Shown piece by piece: positions 34,070 through 42,638 of a stretch of DNA of 64,000 bases. The notes under the pieces were generated by a model. It did not search any database. It worked only from the letters and a program-made list of their open reading frames with translations, and was not told the DNA's origin. Made by a program: the position numbers and the translations under genes. Origin of the DNA: Desulfobacterales bacterium (GTDB taxonomy: Bacteria; Desulfobacterota; Desulfobacteria; Desulfobacterales; JAHEIW01); contig CP070746.1 in NCBI GenBank assembly GCA_020348305.1, forward strand, positions 622,815-686,814, read 5' to 3'. Position 1 is the stretch's first letter; each line of letters opens with the position of its first letter.

Positions 34070-36202
34070 CTATACCGTGACAAGTTTTACCGTAAACGTC
34101 GTACCGGACGGTTTGCCTGGATTATCGCCACACTGACTGAAGCAGTCGATGGTACCTCCATACTTGGCAATAATTCCATAGCTAACGAATAACCCCAAAC
34201 CGGTTCCTTCTCCCTCCGGTTTGGTCGTAAAGAATGGTTCAAAGATGTGATCGATATCTTCCGGTTTTATGCCGATGCCGGTGTCCCGAAATTGAACGAT
34301 GGTTTTTCGGTGTTTTTTTTTGAAATAGGTACGAATGATCAAGGCCCCGCCCTCTTTCATCGCCGCCACCGCATTGGTGATCAGGTTTAAGAACACTTGC
34401 TGGAGCTGGCGTGAATCCCCTTCAACCATTGGCAATCCTGGAGTTAACTGCATCACGAGGTTAATGTGGTTCATTTCCAAAACATGTCTGACAATCTTGA
34501 TGGTTTCTTCCAGAGACGTATTTACATCGGCATATTGGTGGCTGTCTTCTTCAACGCGGGTAAAGCTCAAAAGATTTTCGATCACCTCCTTGCAATGAAG
34601 TCCCTGCCGTTCAATGGCTTTTAGATCTTCATAATCTTGAGAACCCGTTTCGGTTTTGCGGAGTAAAATATCGGTAAATCCAAGAATAACTCCCAGCGGA
34701 TTGTTGACTTCATGGGCTACACCGGCTGCCAGGGTGCCCAGAGAGGCCAGCTTTTCGGCATTTACCAACTGTCTTTCCAGGTTCTTGTTCTCGGTAATGT
34801 CCCTGGCGATACATAAAACAGAACTGACTTCTCCGCGATCATTTTTTATGGGCATAAAATTTACGCTGATCCAAATGGGATGCTCTTCAAACTGGATTTT
34901 AAATTCTTCACGGACGCTTTTCCCATGATGATACACCAGATCCGTGAGCTGATGTTGTCGTCGGGCCAGTGGTTCCGAGAATAAACTCGAAAGATGTTTG
35001 CCGATGAAGTCCTGCGGATGTCCTCCGAAGAAATTTGCCGTAAAGCTGTTCATGGATTGAAATTGGCCTTGACTGTCAACTGTAAAAATAAAGTCTTCAG
35101 CACTTTCCACCAACGATCGGTATTTTTCTTCTGATTTTTTGAGCTCCTCAGTGCGTTGCTGTACCTTTTTTTCCAGGAGGCGAGACCATCGTATTTCAAA
35201 AACCAGTATCGTCGCGCTACCGAAAAGAATGAATACAATTACCAGTCCCTGTAATAGAAATAATTTCAAAGAGCCTTTGCGCAGCGCACCTTCGATTTCC
35301 GATACAGGAGCCACTACCGCCACGGACCAACTTTGCGGCGGTTCCTCGGAGACGACTACCGGGCAATAAGCAATCAACTTCTTTATTTGACCGGTAATCC
35401 CCCGGTGCCAGCCCGAGTAATACCAGCCCGTGCCTTGTTGGCCTTTGAGCATCCTTTCCCTTTGAATGAAGTTGATCTTCGCAAACGGCACATCCGGGAA
35501 TTTTTCTTCCCGCGCGGTAAAGGCATTTTTGCCGATGAAGTTGGCGTCCGGGTGAAAGAGGAAGTAGCCGTTTTGCTCGATCATCCAGACATAACCGCTA
35601 CTGCCTGAACGGATTTCTTTTAAGAATGGCGCCAGAAACCAGGAGGCGTTGATATGGAAAATTAGATATTTGAATTTCTCATCCGGCAGCGGAGCCGCCA
35701 GATAAAAGGCAAAGCCCCATGTTTTGATTTGCGGTGGAGACACCCAAACCGATTCATTCTCCGGAATTGTTGGCAGCTGAGTGGGATAAGGACTGCCCTC
35801 TAAAATCGGTTTTACGGACCAGCGCCGATGGGGCATGAACGTATGGAGCCTGCGGTTGGAAATATCAACACTTTCAATTTTCCAAACCCCGCTTTCCAAA
35901 ACCCGAAAAAAACTTTGCTGGATACGTTCATTTTGGTCTTCCAAATCCAGAGGCCTTGCGGAAATATCCTCCGCCAATAAAGCAAATTCTCTTTTTAATA
36001 ATTTGATCTCCCTTTCGATGCGCTGTTTAACCATGCGGGCGATGACCAGCTGTTCCTGATTAAACTGGTCTGCAACGATCTTTTTCATCTCCTTTATTGC
36101 CGACAATCCAAGCACCGCGCCGGCCAACAAAAAAAAGACAGCTATAAATATGATGAACATAACGACGGGTTTTTCAATTTTCGGTCTGATGGTATCCTTC
36201 AT
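34070..36202 (-). CDS. Membrane Cache-PAS sensor histidine kinase
   Basis: 710 residues. TM1 (about 14-34), a long periplasmic Cache region (35-310; LIFHINASWFLAPFLKEIRSGSSGYVWMIEQNGYF), TM2 (about 318-338), a PAS domain (about 360-480; IKNDRGEVSSVLCIARDITE), and the kinase: AAGVAHEVNNPLGVI with the phospho-His, FLNLITNAVAAM, DTGIGI, FTTKPEGEGTGLGL. It starts 12 bases before the activator gene and is its likely partner. The receiver at 36213 is also beside it, so a phosphorelay is possible. The periplasmic domain may contact the secreted binding protein encoded first in the operon. Confidence 0.93.
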   Translation of the reverse strand: MKDTIRPKIEKPVVMFIIFIAVFFLLAGAVLGLSAIKEMKKIVADQFNQEQLVIARMVKQRIEREIKLLKREFALLAEDISARPLDLEDQNERIQQSFFRVLESGVWKIESVDISNRRLHTFMPHRRWSVKPILEGSPYPTQLPTIPENESVWVSPPQIKTWGFAFYLAAPLPDEKFKYLIFHINASWFLAPFLKEIRSGSSGYVWMIEQNGYFLFHPDANFIGKNAFTAREEKFPDVPFAKINFIQRERMLKGQQGTGWYYSGWHRGITGQIKKLIAYCPVVVSEEPPQSWSVAVVAPVSEIEGALRKGSLKLFLLQGLVIVFILFGSATILVFEIRWSRLLEKKVQQRTEELKKSEEKYRSLVESAEDFIFTVDSQGQFQSMNSFTANFFGGHPQDFIGKHLSSLFSEPLARRQHQLTDLVYHHGKSVREEFKIQFEEHPIWISVNFMPIKNDRGEVSSVLCIARDITENKNLERQLVNAEKLASLGTLAAGVAHEVNNPLGVILGFTDILLRKTETGSQDYEDLKAIERQGLHCKEVIENLLSFTRVEEDSHQYADVNTSLEETIKIVRHVLEMNHINLVMQLTPGLPMVEGDSRQLQQVFLNLITNAVAAMKEGGALIIRTYFKKKHRKTIVQFRDTGIGIKPEDIDHIFEPFFTTKPEGEGTGLGLFVSYGIIAKYGGTIDCFSQCGDNPGKPSGTTFTVKLVTV

Positions 36203-36212
36203 GTTGAAATAA

Positions 36213-36593
36213 TCATTTTGATTTTTTCCTAGCTAAAATCTCAGCGACAAGCAGTTTTAAGCATTCTATGCTTTTTCCTCCTTTTTCCACGAAAACAGCG
36301 TCAGTTGTTAATAACCAATGAAATTCATTATCTGACCGAAAAGCGTGGATAATAATCGGCAGCGATGGGATACGATCCTGGAGTCGTTTCAGCAAAATGT
36401 TCTCGTCTGAATCGGGTAGATCAGGGTCCAGAATTATGAGGTCGAGCGGATCAGGGTGGAATACCCCTTTTAAGACTTGCTTTCCGTTTTCTGCCAGCCG
36501 AACCTGATAGCCCTCAGCCGTTAACTCACGTTTTAAAAATCCACGCACATGGGCATTCCGATCTGCAATTAATATGGTAGGTTGATCTCCCAT
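36213..36593 (-). CDS. Stand-alone receiver with atypical active site
   Basis: 126 residues. ILIADRNAHVRGFLKREL has a single Asp (ADRN) where receivers normally have two acidic residues. The phospho-Asp stretch is LIILDPDLPDSDENIL. Later motifs are weak (IIHAFRS, VEKGGKS with the Lys kept). It has no output domain. In the operon it lies between the binding protein and the kinase, 11 bases from the kinase. It may be a phosphate sink or an adaptor that changes signal flow to the activator. Confidence 0.8.
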   Translation of the reverse strand: MGDQPTILIADRNAHVRGFLKRELTAEGYQVRLAENGKQVLKGVFHPDPLDLIILDPDLPDSDENILLKRLQDRIPSLPIIIHAFRSDNEFHWLLTTDAVFVEKGGKSIECLKLLVAEILARKKSK

Positions 36594-36644
36594 CCCTTTG
36601 CCTTAACTTCATTGTTGAAATGGTTCATAAATGGTTTAAATCCG

Positions 36645-37451
36645 TTATCTTGGAAGCGGTGCCATACCATTTTTCCTCATAATTGCTTTTCCTTTCTCGG
36701 AGAACGCGAAATCGATGAGTTTTTTGGCAGCGTCACCGAGCTCTCCTTTTGTTACAAAAGAGAATGTCTGATGATAAGGATAATTTTTATCGCTTGGTTT
36801 CAGATCGTCTATTTTGATCACCTTGATCGCTGCATTAATGGTATGAGCTCCCTGGGAGATGAAGGAAATGCTCCAGGGAATACGGTGCACCAATTTAACG
36901 ACATCTGCCGACCGATAGGCCATATAGTCGTATTTGACATTGGAGCGTTTCAATGCCAGTTTCCTGAAGTTCTTGAATGCGCCCGTATGTTTTCCAGGTA
37001 CAACCACGACGATTGACATTTCCGGTCCGCCTAACTCCTTCCAATTGGTAATCATACCACTGAAAACTCCTCTGAGCTGGGAGCTGGAGATATTTCTAAC
37101 CGGTGTTTCTGCATTGGTGATCACTATTAGAGGTGCCTTGCAAAATGGTATCTCCCTATAACCGTACTGTTGGTGCCGGCCATGAAGTCTTTCAACCGTG
37201 CTAGCAATATCGCTGAAACCATTCATCAGTCTGTGAACTGCAGAAGAAGATGAACCAACATACAGATCGACTTCTATTCCGGTTGCCTCGGTAAAGGCAT
37301 TTAACCCCTCCATTCCAAAAGCTTCACGAACCTGGGCCGAGCTGCTATATCTCAATGTTTTTTTAGCACTTGCAATTGAGCCAGAAATCATGCTGCAGAG
37401 AAATAAGAGCGAGACAACAGCAGTCAGTGGTAAAGCTGATTTCCTTAACAT
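36645..37451 (-). CDS. PstS-like periplasmic binding protein (first copy)
   Basis: 268 residues with a signal peptide (MLRKSALPLTAVVSLLFLCSMISGSIA). The mature part reads TLRYSSSAQVREAF, YVGSSSSAVHRLMNGFSDIAST, then LRGVFSGMITNWKELGGPEMSIVVVVPGKHTG, typical of phosphate-like binding proteins (PBP2). No permease or ATPase is nearby. Its operon instead has a receiver, a Cache kinase and an activator, so it probably delivers a ligand signal to the kinase rather than feeding a transporter. A close paralogue lies at 37797. Confidence 0.87.
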   Translation of the reverse strand: MLRKSALPLTAVVSLLFLCSMISGSIASAKKTLRYSSSAQVREAFGMEGLNAFTEATGIEVDLYVGSSSSAVHRLMNGFSDIASTVERLHGRHQQYGYREIPFCKAPLIVITNAETPVRNISSSQLRGVFSGMITNWKELGGPEMSIVVVVPGKHTGAFKNFRKLALKRSNVKYDYMAYRSADVVKLVHRIPWSISFISQGAHTINAAIKVIKIDDLKPSDKNYPYHQTFSFVTKGELGDAAKKLIDFAFSEKGKAIMRKNGMAPLPR

Positions 37452-37536
37452 AATATTAGCCTCCCACCGGGAGTGTTTTTACACGTATGTTATGCATCTA
37501 AATGTAAACTAAATTGGGTGACTTACAATTTACTTT

Positions 37537-37553
37537 AGCAAGGTATGTGCCAA
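37537..37553 (-). promoter_or_regulatory. Sigma-54 promoter of the PstS-like/kinase/activator operon
   Basis: Minus strand TTGGCACATACCTTGC is almost the exact sigma-54 consensus (TGGCAC, TTGC, GG-N10-GC). It lies about 87 bases before ATG 37451. It implies the activator gene is in a sigma-54-dependent operon, that is, autoregulated. Confidence 0.88.
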
Positions 37554-37642
37554 AATATGGTGCATGGTTCTTGCTTTAATGTCTCTAAAACAAAAGAAAT
37601 ATTTTGTTGAAGCGAAAAATTCCTCAGAAATTAAAGAATCGG

Positions 37643-37668
37643 TGTCAGTTTTTTTTGCATTCTGTAAA
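37643..37668. promoter_or_regulatory. Shared 26-base upstream element (copy 2)
   Basis: TGTC at 37643, a T-run, GCA, three bases and TGTAAA ending at 37668. The centre lies about 110 bases from the -24 GG. The core has G in place of A in the first half (TTTGCA). Confidence 0.7.
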
Positions 37669-37796
37669 TATTGAGATAGATCTTGGCGGGATAATATATC
37701 GAGAAGCAACCGCAAAGCTAAAGTCGAGAGACGTCAAAATGGATAGAGCTACCTGTACTAAAGTAGCCCCCGATGCCAAAAAAGTAGCTCGATATG

Positions 37797-38606
37797 TTAT
37801 CTGGAAAGAGGTAACATACCATTTTTTCTGATAATTTGTCGCCCCTCTTCCGAGAATGTGAAATCGATAAATTTTTTCACCATACCAGAAGATTCTCCCT
37901 TGGTAATGTAGTAGAAAATCTGGTAATAAGCATAATCTTTATCCATAGGTAAAAGGCCGTTTATCTTAAGAGTTTTAATTTCTTTGTATTTAGTAGTAGT
38001 TCCCTGAGATATAAAGGATATAGTTCCACATGGAAAATATTTTACTGCTTCAAGGACCATCGTAGAATCGTATGTCTCGAAATGATATTGAATCTCTTTA
38101 TGCTTCATGATCTGACGTCTGAAATTCTTGTTTGCCGCTGTATCCTTATCGGGTACAATGACTGTTATCGGAAGATCGCGGCCTCCAAGTTCTTTCCAAT
38201 TTGTGATCTCTCCACTGAAGATATCCTGCAGCTGCTGCTCTGATAAATTATCAACTTCGCAACCCTTTTTAGCGATTACAGCTAAAGGGTCTTTACAAAT
38301 CGGTATTTGCGCGAAGCCGTAATCGGCATGTCGACGATACAACGCTCTGGCCGTGCTAGCGATATCGCTATAGCCGTGCATTAAACGATAAACACAAGAA
38401 GGAGATGAAGCCGTATAGACTTGTACGTTAATTCCGGTTTTTTGGGTAAAGGCTTCTATTTTTTCCTTCTCAAATGCGTGGTACGCTTGATTTGAACAGG
38501 CATATTTCAGTTCTTCTTGCGCTGTGACAGGTGAAGCAGTTATCATGGCGCAAAACAAAATAAAGACGGCGCCTATTATTAGCGCTAAACTCAATTTGCT
38601 TCTCAT
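37797..38606 (-). CDS. PstS-like periplasmic binding protein (second copy)
   Basis: 269 residues with a signal peptide (LALIIGAVFILFCAMITASPVTA). The mature part reads LKYACSNQAYHAFEKEKIEAF, ASSPSCVYRLMHGYSDIASTARALYRRH, then LQDIFSGEITNWKELGGRDLPITVIVPDKD. It is clearly a paralogue of the protein at 36645, with extra Cys residues. It is a single-gene unit with its own sigma-54 promoter and 26-base element, so both binding proteins respond to the same signal. It probably supplies a second ligand specificity. Confidence 0.87.
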   Translation of the reverse strand: MRSKLSLALIIGAVFILFCAMITASPVTAQEELKYACSNQAYHAFEKEKIEAFTQKTGINVQVYTASSPSCVYRLMHGYSDIASTARALYRRHADYGFAQIPICKDPLAVIAKKGCEVDNLSEQQLQDIFSGEITNWKELGGRDLPITVIVPDKDTAANKNFRRQIMKHKEIQYHFETYDSTMVLEAVKYFPCGTISFISQGTTTKYKEIKTLKINGLLPMDKDYAYYQIFYYITKGESSGMVKKFIDFTFSEEGRQIIRKNGMLPLSR

Positions 38607-38701
38607 GATGATACCTCCTTATTTGACCAGGTTTTGTTTTGGTGTTGCTTTTATTTTTACTCCTATGTTTTTTCAGTTTTAGGCTTTTAACGACCTTGAT
38701 C

Positions 38702-38718
38702 AGCAAAGTCCATGCCAA
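38702..38718 (-). promoter_or_regulatory. Sigma-54 promoter of the second PstS-like gene
   Basis: Minus strand TTGGCATGGACTTTGC, GG-N10-GC, about 100 bases before ATG 38606. Both boxes match consensus well. Confidence 0.85.
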
Positions 38719-38812
38719 TAATCAAGACGAATGTGATATCCTTTAACTTGCCGGAAAATAAATAAATTATTTAAATGAGAGTGGAACATCCAAACGGTGT
38801 CATTGGAGCGGA

Positions 38813-38838
38813 TGTCGATTTTCTTTACAGGATGTAAA
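38813..38838. promoter_or_regulatory. Shared 26-base upstream element (copy 3)
   Basis: TGTC at 38813, 10 bases, ACA, three bases and TGTAAA ending at 38838; the core TTTACA-N3-TGTAAA is perfect. Outside the core, TCGATTTT at 38815 is matched by AAAATCGA ending near 38844, giving a longer inverted repeat. The centre is 115 bases from the -24 GG. Confidence 0.75.
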
Positions 38839-39051
38839 AATCGATCCGACGCCTTTACTGCCCTGGACGCACCCGAAGGTAAAAAATCGAAGGCCAGAAC
38901 CATACCGAAGTGTTCAACAATAAATCATTGCCACTGCAAAACCTCTTTTTGAAGCAGAACCGTCGGATCCATATAGGCATCATTCGGAAGCCGACATTCA
39001 TACTTCTGAAGAAGACTTTTTTCGGACTCCTCTTCTTATGATGAATATCGA

Positions 39052-40002
39052 TCAATTTACAATCCACAAGGCCGGTTGATAGGCAAACTGCAAAATTTTT
39101 TTACTGACTCGTCCGATCTGAAAATCTCCAACCGTCGAAAATCCACGTCTTCCCAGTACGACGGTGTCATAATAACCGGTCCTGGCCGCTTTGGCGATGG
39201 CGGCCGCTCTGCTCTGCGCATAGGTCAAGATTTCGCTGGATATATGATCTTCTGAGAAACCTGCATCCATCAAGCGTTTTTTGGCTTCCATGATAGCGGG
39301 GACTATTTTTCGTTTATTGAATTCAATCCAATCCTTTTCATGTTTTTGAATGAAAAACTCCTTAGCGCTCAGCTGTTGAATACTTAAAGGCCTAATGACG
39401 TGGCATAACATGATTTCGCAAACGGCCTGGTCTAGAAGAGTGCCAGCACACTTCACCGCTTTCATTGATCCTTTCGATCCGTCTAACGCAATAAGGATTT
39501 TATTGGATTCAGGTTTTTCACCGACGACTATAAGGGGAATGTGACTTACAACTTCAACCAATTTAGCAGCAACACTTCCCATCGTGATCTCCACAATTTT
39601 GCTGACTCCGGTACGTCCGATCACTAGTGCCGTATAATCCTGATATGATTCATTGATAATATCTCTGGCAATGCCGGCTGTTATTGTTTTTGTCTTAACG
39701 GCCACAGCATCCTGCGCCATGCCAGAATCAACTAATATTTCACGAGCCTTGGTTATAAATTCATTTACGATTTCTTTCTGATGAACTTTCCAAACATGTA
39801 GTGGGTATTCCACTTTACTGGCCGATGGGTCAATATTCATATCTCGAAATGCCTCCGGTGCCTCACCCATGACACGAAATAAAACCATCTGCGCCTGTTT
39901 TGAAATGACTCGGCCAATATAGCGCACAGTGATAAGGGATTGCTCAGACCCATCAATGGCCATCAAAATTTTTAGATGTTCTTTGATTATCGTGTTTTTC
40001 AT
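39052..40002 (-). CDS. Tandem universal stress protein
   Basis: 316 residues with two UspA domains. The first (about 8-155) has ILMAIDGSEQSLITVRYIG and LVIGRTGVSKIVEITMGSVAAKL. The second (about 163-316) has ILIALDGSKGSMKAVKCAG and VVLGRRGFSTVGDFQIGRVSKKIL, the G-x2-G-x9-G-S/T ATP loop. It overlaps the preceding kinase-like gene (stop near 39999), so the two are coupled. Such proteins bind ATP or a second messenger and act in starvation and redox stress. It has a relative at 58013. Confidence 0.9.
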   Translation of the reverse strand: MKNTIIKEHLKILMAIDGSEQSLITVRYIGRVISKQAQMVLFRVMGEAPEAFRDMNIDPSASKVEYPLHVWKVHQKEIVNEFITKAREILVDSGMAQDAVAVKTKTITAGIARDIINESYQDYTALVIGRTGVSKIVEITMGSVAAKLVEVVSHIPLIVVGEKPESNKILIALDGSKGSMKAVKCAGTLLDQAVCEIMLCHVIRPLSIQQLSAKEFFIQKHEKDWIEFNKRKIVPAIMEAKKRLMDAGFSEDHISSEILTYAQSRAAAIAKAARTGYYDTVVLGRRGFSTVGDFQIGRVSKKILQFAYQPALWIVN

Positions 40003-40766
40003 TTTTCAGATATAAACTTTTCTTCATATGCCCGAGCCACAATCTCCGCAGCGCCATGGGGATCAGTGATATAATCACAGTTGATGACCATATCAAATTC
40101 GTACGGTGAGGCTTCCTTTTCGCCGAATGCCTTTTTAAAAAAATCGTGTTGTTCCTTGTCGAATTTACCGAGGAGTTTTGTGGCTTCTTTTTCCCCCAGG
40201 TCAAGAAATTTTGCCAAACGCTGTATCCGATGTTCTTCAGAACAGATAAATCGCACAGCCAGAACCCGATCCCTCGGCAAGACAAGGTGGGTTCCGCGGC
40301 CAACAAAAATTGTGGATTCCATATCTGCTAATGTAAATACCGTACTGATAAAGCTCCTGATATAATCACTCATGATAAACGATTTTTCGCCGAAAAGCAT
40401 GGCCGACAACTCAATCATTTTCCCGGGGTAGCGCTCATCAAAAAAAGAGACTGTTTCCTTACTCAGTTTGGCGTCTTTGGCCATATAATCTATGATTTCC
40501 CGGTCCACTACTTGAAAATTGATTTTATCCGCCAGAATATCTGCGACCTCCAAGGCACCGACACCGATTTTTCGTGAAAAGCAAATAGCAGGGAAAATCT
40601 CGGACGGGAAGGGTTCTTTTGCTTTCGCTTTGAGACGCTTGTTTTCCCATTCGCGTATATACTGACCGGCCAATTGAGCAGAATCCGGACGCTTTTTGGC
40701 ATACGTACCCGGAACATAATCTGTTTTCCTTATTTTTATAGCCATATGTCTTTTTTTAACCCCCAT
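39999..40766 (-). CDS. Cytidylate kinase-like family protein
   Basis: 255 residues from ATG 40766; the frame opens from GTG 40823 but those codons overlap the insertion-sequence remnant. The core resembles the cytidylate_kin2 family: ICFSRKIGVGALEVADILADKINFQVVDREIIDYM, then IFVGRGTHLVLPRDRVLAVRFICSEEHRIQRLA. The P-loop is altered (SRKIGVGALE rather than SREPGSGG), so a normal CMP kinase reaction is uncertain. It overlaps the tandem USP gene and probably makes one unit with it. Partner genes suggest a nucleotide-linked stress role. Confidence 0.75.
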   Translation of the reverse strand: MGVKKRHMAIKIRKTDYVPGTYAKKRPDSAQLAGQYIREWENKRLKAKAKEPFPSEIFPAICFSRKIGVGALEVADILADKINFQVVDREIIDYMAKDAKLSKETVSFFDERYPGKMIELSAMLFGEKSFIMSDYIRSFISTVFTLADMESTIFVGRGTHLVLPRDRVLAVRFICSEEHRIQRLAKFLDLGEKEATKLLGKFDKEQHDFFKKAFGEKEASPYEFDMVINCDYITDPHGAAEIVARAYEEKFISEK

Positions 40767-40805
40767 GTTCTCAGAACGCTGAGATTTTTTCGACCGTTCC
40801 CTTAA

Positions 40806-41366
40806 GTTTCTCGTTTTATGCACGTTTAACTTTCAACGGTGCGGGGTCTTTCGGGTCGTTGCTCTCGGGCCGTACTTGTTTATATCAGCCGGCATTGGAC
40901 AGCACCCGCTGTTTAATTTCTTTGACCTTGCGCATACGAACACCAAGGATATAGGCAATCTGATTGTCTGGCGATTCCAGCATGCACACGGTTGCGGAAC
41001 TAATCATGCCGCGGTCGGCAACAATGCAAATGCGCTCAATCTTATATCGTATCGCTTTTGCAGTTTCTCAACGATGGGCAGCAGCTTTTGAATTGCAGCC
41101 TGTATGCCGGTTTGTTGCCAAAGACGCTCGAAGATCAAAGTCGGTCCTATTTTGCTCGCATCGACCGACACATCGCTATTTCCGGAGATGATCAACAGCG
41201 CCTGTTTGGAAAATCGGGAAAGCGAACGGATCAGCCTTTCCACCCGTCCCTTTACCTGAAGCTGGTCCATACGGCCGATGGTGGCCACCACACGCTGTTT
41301 TACTTTACCTTTTTCTTTGCGGTTTTCGACGATTTGAAGGTACTGATATTTGTTGGCACTACCTTT
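40806..41366 (-). pseudogene. IS1634-family transposase remnant
   Basis: Three pieces can be read on the minus strand. From about 41366: NKYQYLQIVENRKEKGKVKQ, then VVATIGRMDQL to PTLIFERLWQQTGIQAAI, the IS1634 N-terminus. After a frameshift and a deletion of the first part of the catalytic region, IERICIVADRGMISSATVCM and NQIAYILGVRMRKVKEIKQR follow. TGA then replaces an Arg codon before YKQVRPESNDPKDPAPLKVKRA. The gene is dead. No terminal inverted repeats were identified, so the element boundaries are unknown. It may have cut the promoter of the kinase-like gene. Confidence 0.8.
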
Positions 41367-41687
41367 TGGAGCTCAGATCCAAGTTGGGTTCTGTAATTTC
41401 AGTTAGTTATGAGATTTGAAGTGTAATTTTCTATGGTCAAGTGTCAAACTTAAGCTAAAAGTTCTATTCCATTCGACGACGACCCCAAAAGTTATTTCAT
41501 TGCAGAAGAATTCCTCCGGCTTTTCGAAGAGCGGGTTGCTTGTCCAATTGCCAAGGGTCTGTCTAGATGTAAAGCAAGGTTTGTGCCAAGTAATTTCTCA
41601 TTCCGAACGCAAGAGTTATCTAATATGAATTATGATCTAAACCGCTTTGAGACCGGCTTGGCCGGCAGGGGACGGATGCAACCGGGA

Positions 41688-41713
41688 CGGCAGGCTTTTT
41701 TTCAGATTGTAAA
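41688..41713. promoter_or_regulatory. Shared 26-base upstream element (variant copy)
   Basis: CGGC in place of TGTC at 41688, then a T-run, TCA in place of ACA, three bases and TGTAAA ending at 41713. Spacing is identical to the other copies. The centre lies about 180 bases from the -24 GG, the same larger spacing as the copy at 63312. Confidence 0.5.
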
Positions 41714-41882
41714 AGGCTTCCTGATGTCGGAATTCCATTCCCCATCATCACTTGCCTTTACCCCTTTACAAGGTGGAAAAAAATCTGACACATGATTTTA
41801 CTTCTCCGGTCGCCGTCGGGTGGAATCCTGAAAAAAATATTCATGATATTAGTAAGTTATTATTTTCATCGTCGGTGTATCG

Positions 41883-41900
41883 GTTGGCATGGAGGTTGCT
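41883..41900 (+). promoter_or_regulatory. Sigma-54 promoter of the hydrogenase/formate dehydrogenase operon
   Basis: Plus strand TTGGCATGGAGGTTGC, GG-N10-GC, matching both boxes. It lies about 210 bases before the first gene at 42111. Confidence 0.86.
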
Positions 41901-42110
41901 CCCAAGAATATCAAACCACAATGGTTTATTACTAGTTCTAGCCACACAAGAGCATTTCTTAGTTTGCGGTCAACGGTCAAGAGGGAAGTGGTGAATATCT
42001 AACTGTGATTTCAGCGGTCAGCCGTTCACCCATTAAAATGATAGCAGGATAGAGATTTCTGCCGTCTTACCAACAATAAACAGCTGATCTAACAAAAGAG
42101 GGAGATTACG

Positions 42111-42626
42111 ATGGCACACAACAGCATACCGGCATGCGAAAAAACGGAAAGTCAATTGGAACCCACCAAGGCGGAAATGTCCGCTGTGGAAGCTATCATT
42201 TCACGTTTTGCCGGCAAACCGGGCGCTCTTATTCCGGTTCTGGAAGAAATTCAGGAAGCGATTGGATACATTCCGAAAGCGGCCCAAAAAATGGTTGCCA
42301 GTGGTCTGAGACTTCCAGCGGGCGACGTATACGGAGTCGTCACTTTCTACTCGTTTTTTTCGAGGGTTCCAAAGGGCAAACACACCGCCCGCTGTTGCCT
42401 GGGTACCGCTTGCTATGTAAGGGGCAGTAAAAAAAACATGGAAAAGCTGGTGGAGATCTTGAAGATCAACCCTGGAAGCACCACCCCCGACAGACGCTTT
42501 TCCCTGGAAATCGTAAGATGCTTGGGGGCTTGCGGATTGGCGCCGATCATTATGGTGGATGACGATACGCATCGACAGGTGAAGCCACCCAGGATACCCG
42601 AGATTTTAGCCGGTTATGACAAATAA
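42111..42626 (+). CDS. hoxE: NuoE/HoxE-type 2Fe-2S subunit
   Basis: 171 residues of the thioredoxin-like [2Fe-2S] family. Cluster ligands are in CCLGTACYVRG and CLGACGLAP, the family C-x4-5-C ... C-x3-C pattern. AGGGAG precedes ATG 42111. It is the first gene of a nine-gene operon and feeds or receives electrons at the HoxF diaphorase. In HoxEFUYH enzymes this subunit sits next to the FMN site. Confidence 0.9.
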   Translation: MAHNSIPACEKTESQLEPTKAEMSAVEAIISRFAGKPGALIPVLEEIQEAIGYIPKAAQKMVASGLRLPAGDVYGVVTFYSFFSRVPKGKHTARCCLGTACYVRGSKKNMEKLVEILKINPGSTTPDRRFSLEIVRCLGACGLAPIIMVDDDTHRQVKPPRIPEILAGYDK

Positions 42627-42638
42627 AGGAGTGTCGCT

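Larger units (their letters stand above)
37452..37796. other. Regulatory region between the two PstS-like genes
   Basis: Holds the sigma-54 promoter (37537-37553) and the shared 26-base element (37643-37668) for the operon that starts at 37451. The remainder to 37796 is non-coding; a GEMM-like stretch near 37700 was considered and set aside. Confidence 0.6.
38607..39051. other. Regulatory intergenic region upstream of the second PstS-like gene
   Basis: Holds the sigma-54 promoter (38702-38718) and the 26-base element (38813-38838), flanked by an extra perfect inverted repeat of TCGATTTT. From 38845 to 39051 nothing coding or structured was recognised. Confidence 0.55.
41367..42110. other. 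Regulatory region upstream of the hydrogenase operon
   Basis: No gene is seen. It carries a variant of the 26-base element (41688-41713) and a strong sigma-54 promoter (41883-41900), followed by a leader of about 200 bases before ATG 42111. Confidence 0.6.

Noticed and set aside
37690-37790. A stretch with CGCAAAGC and later GATAGAGCTACC that recalls the GEMM (c-di-GMP) riboswitch.
   Set aside because: The first half of the aptamer (GGCAAACC) is not recognisable and no plus-strand gene follows; the next gene is convergent.
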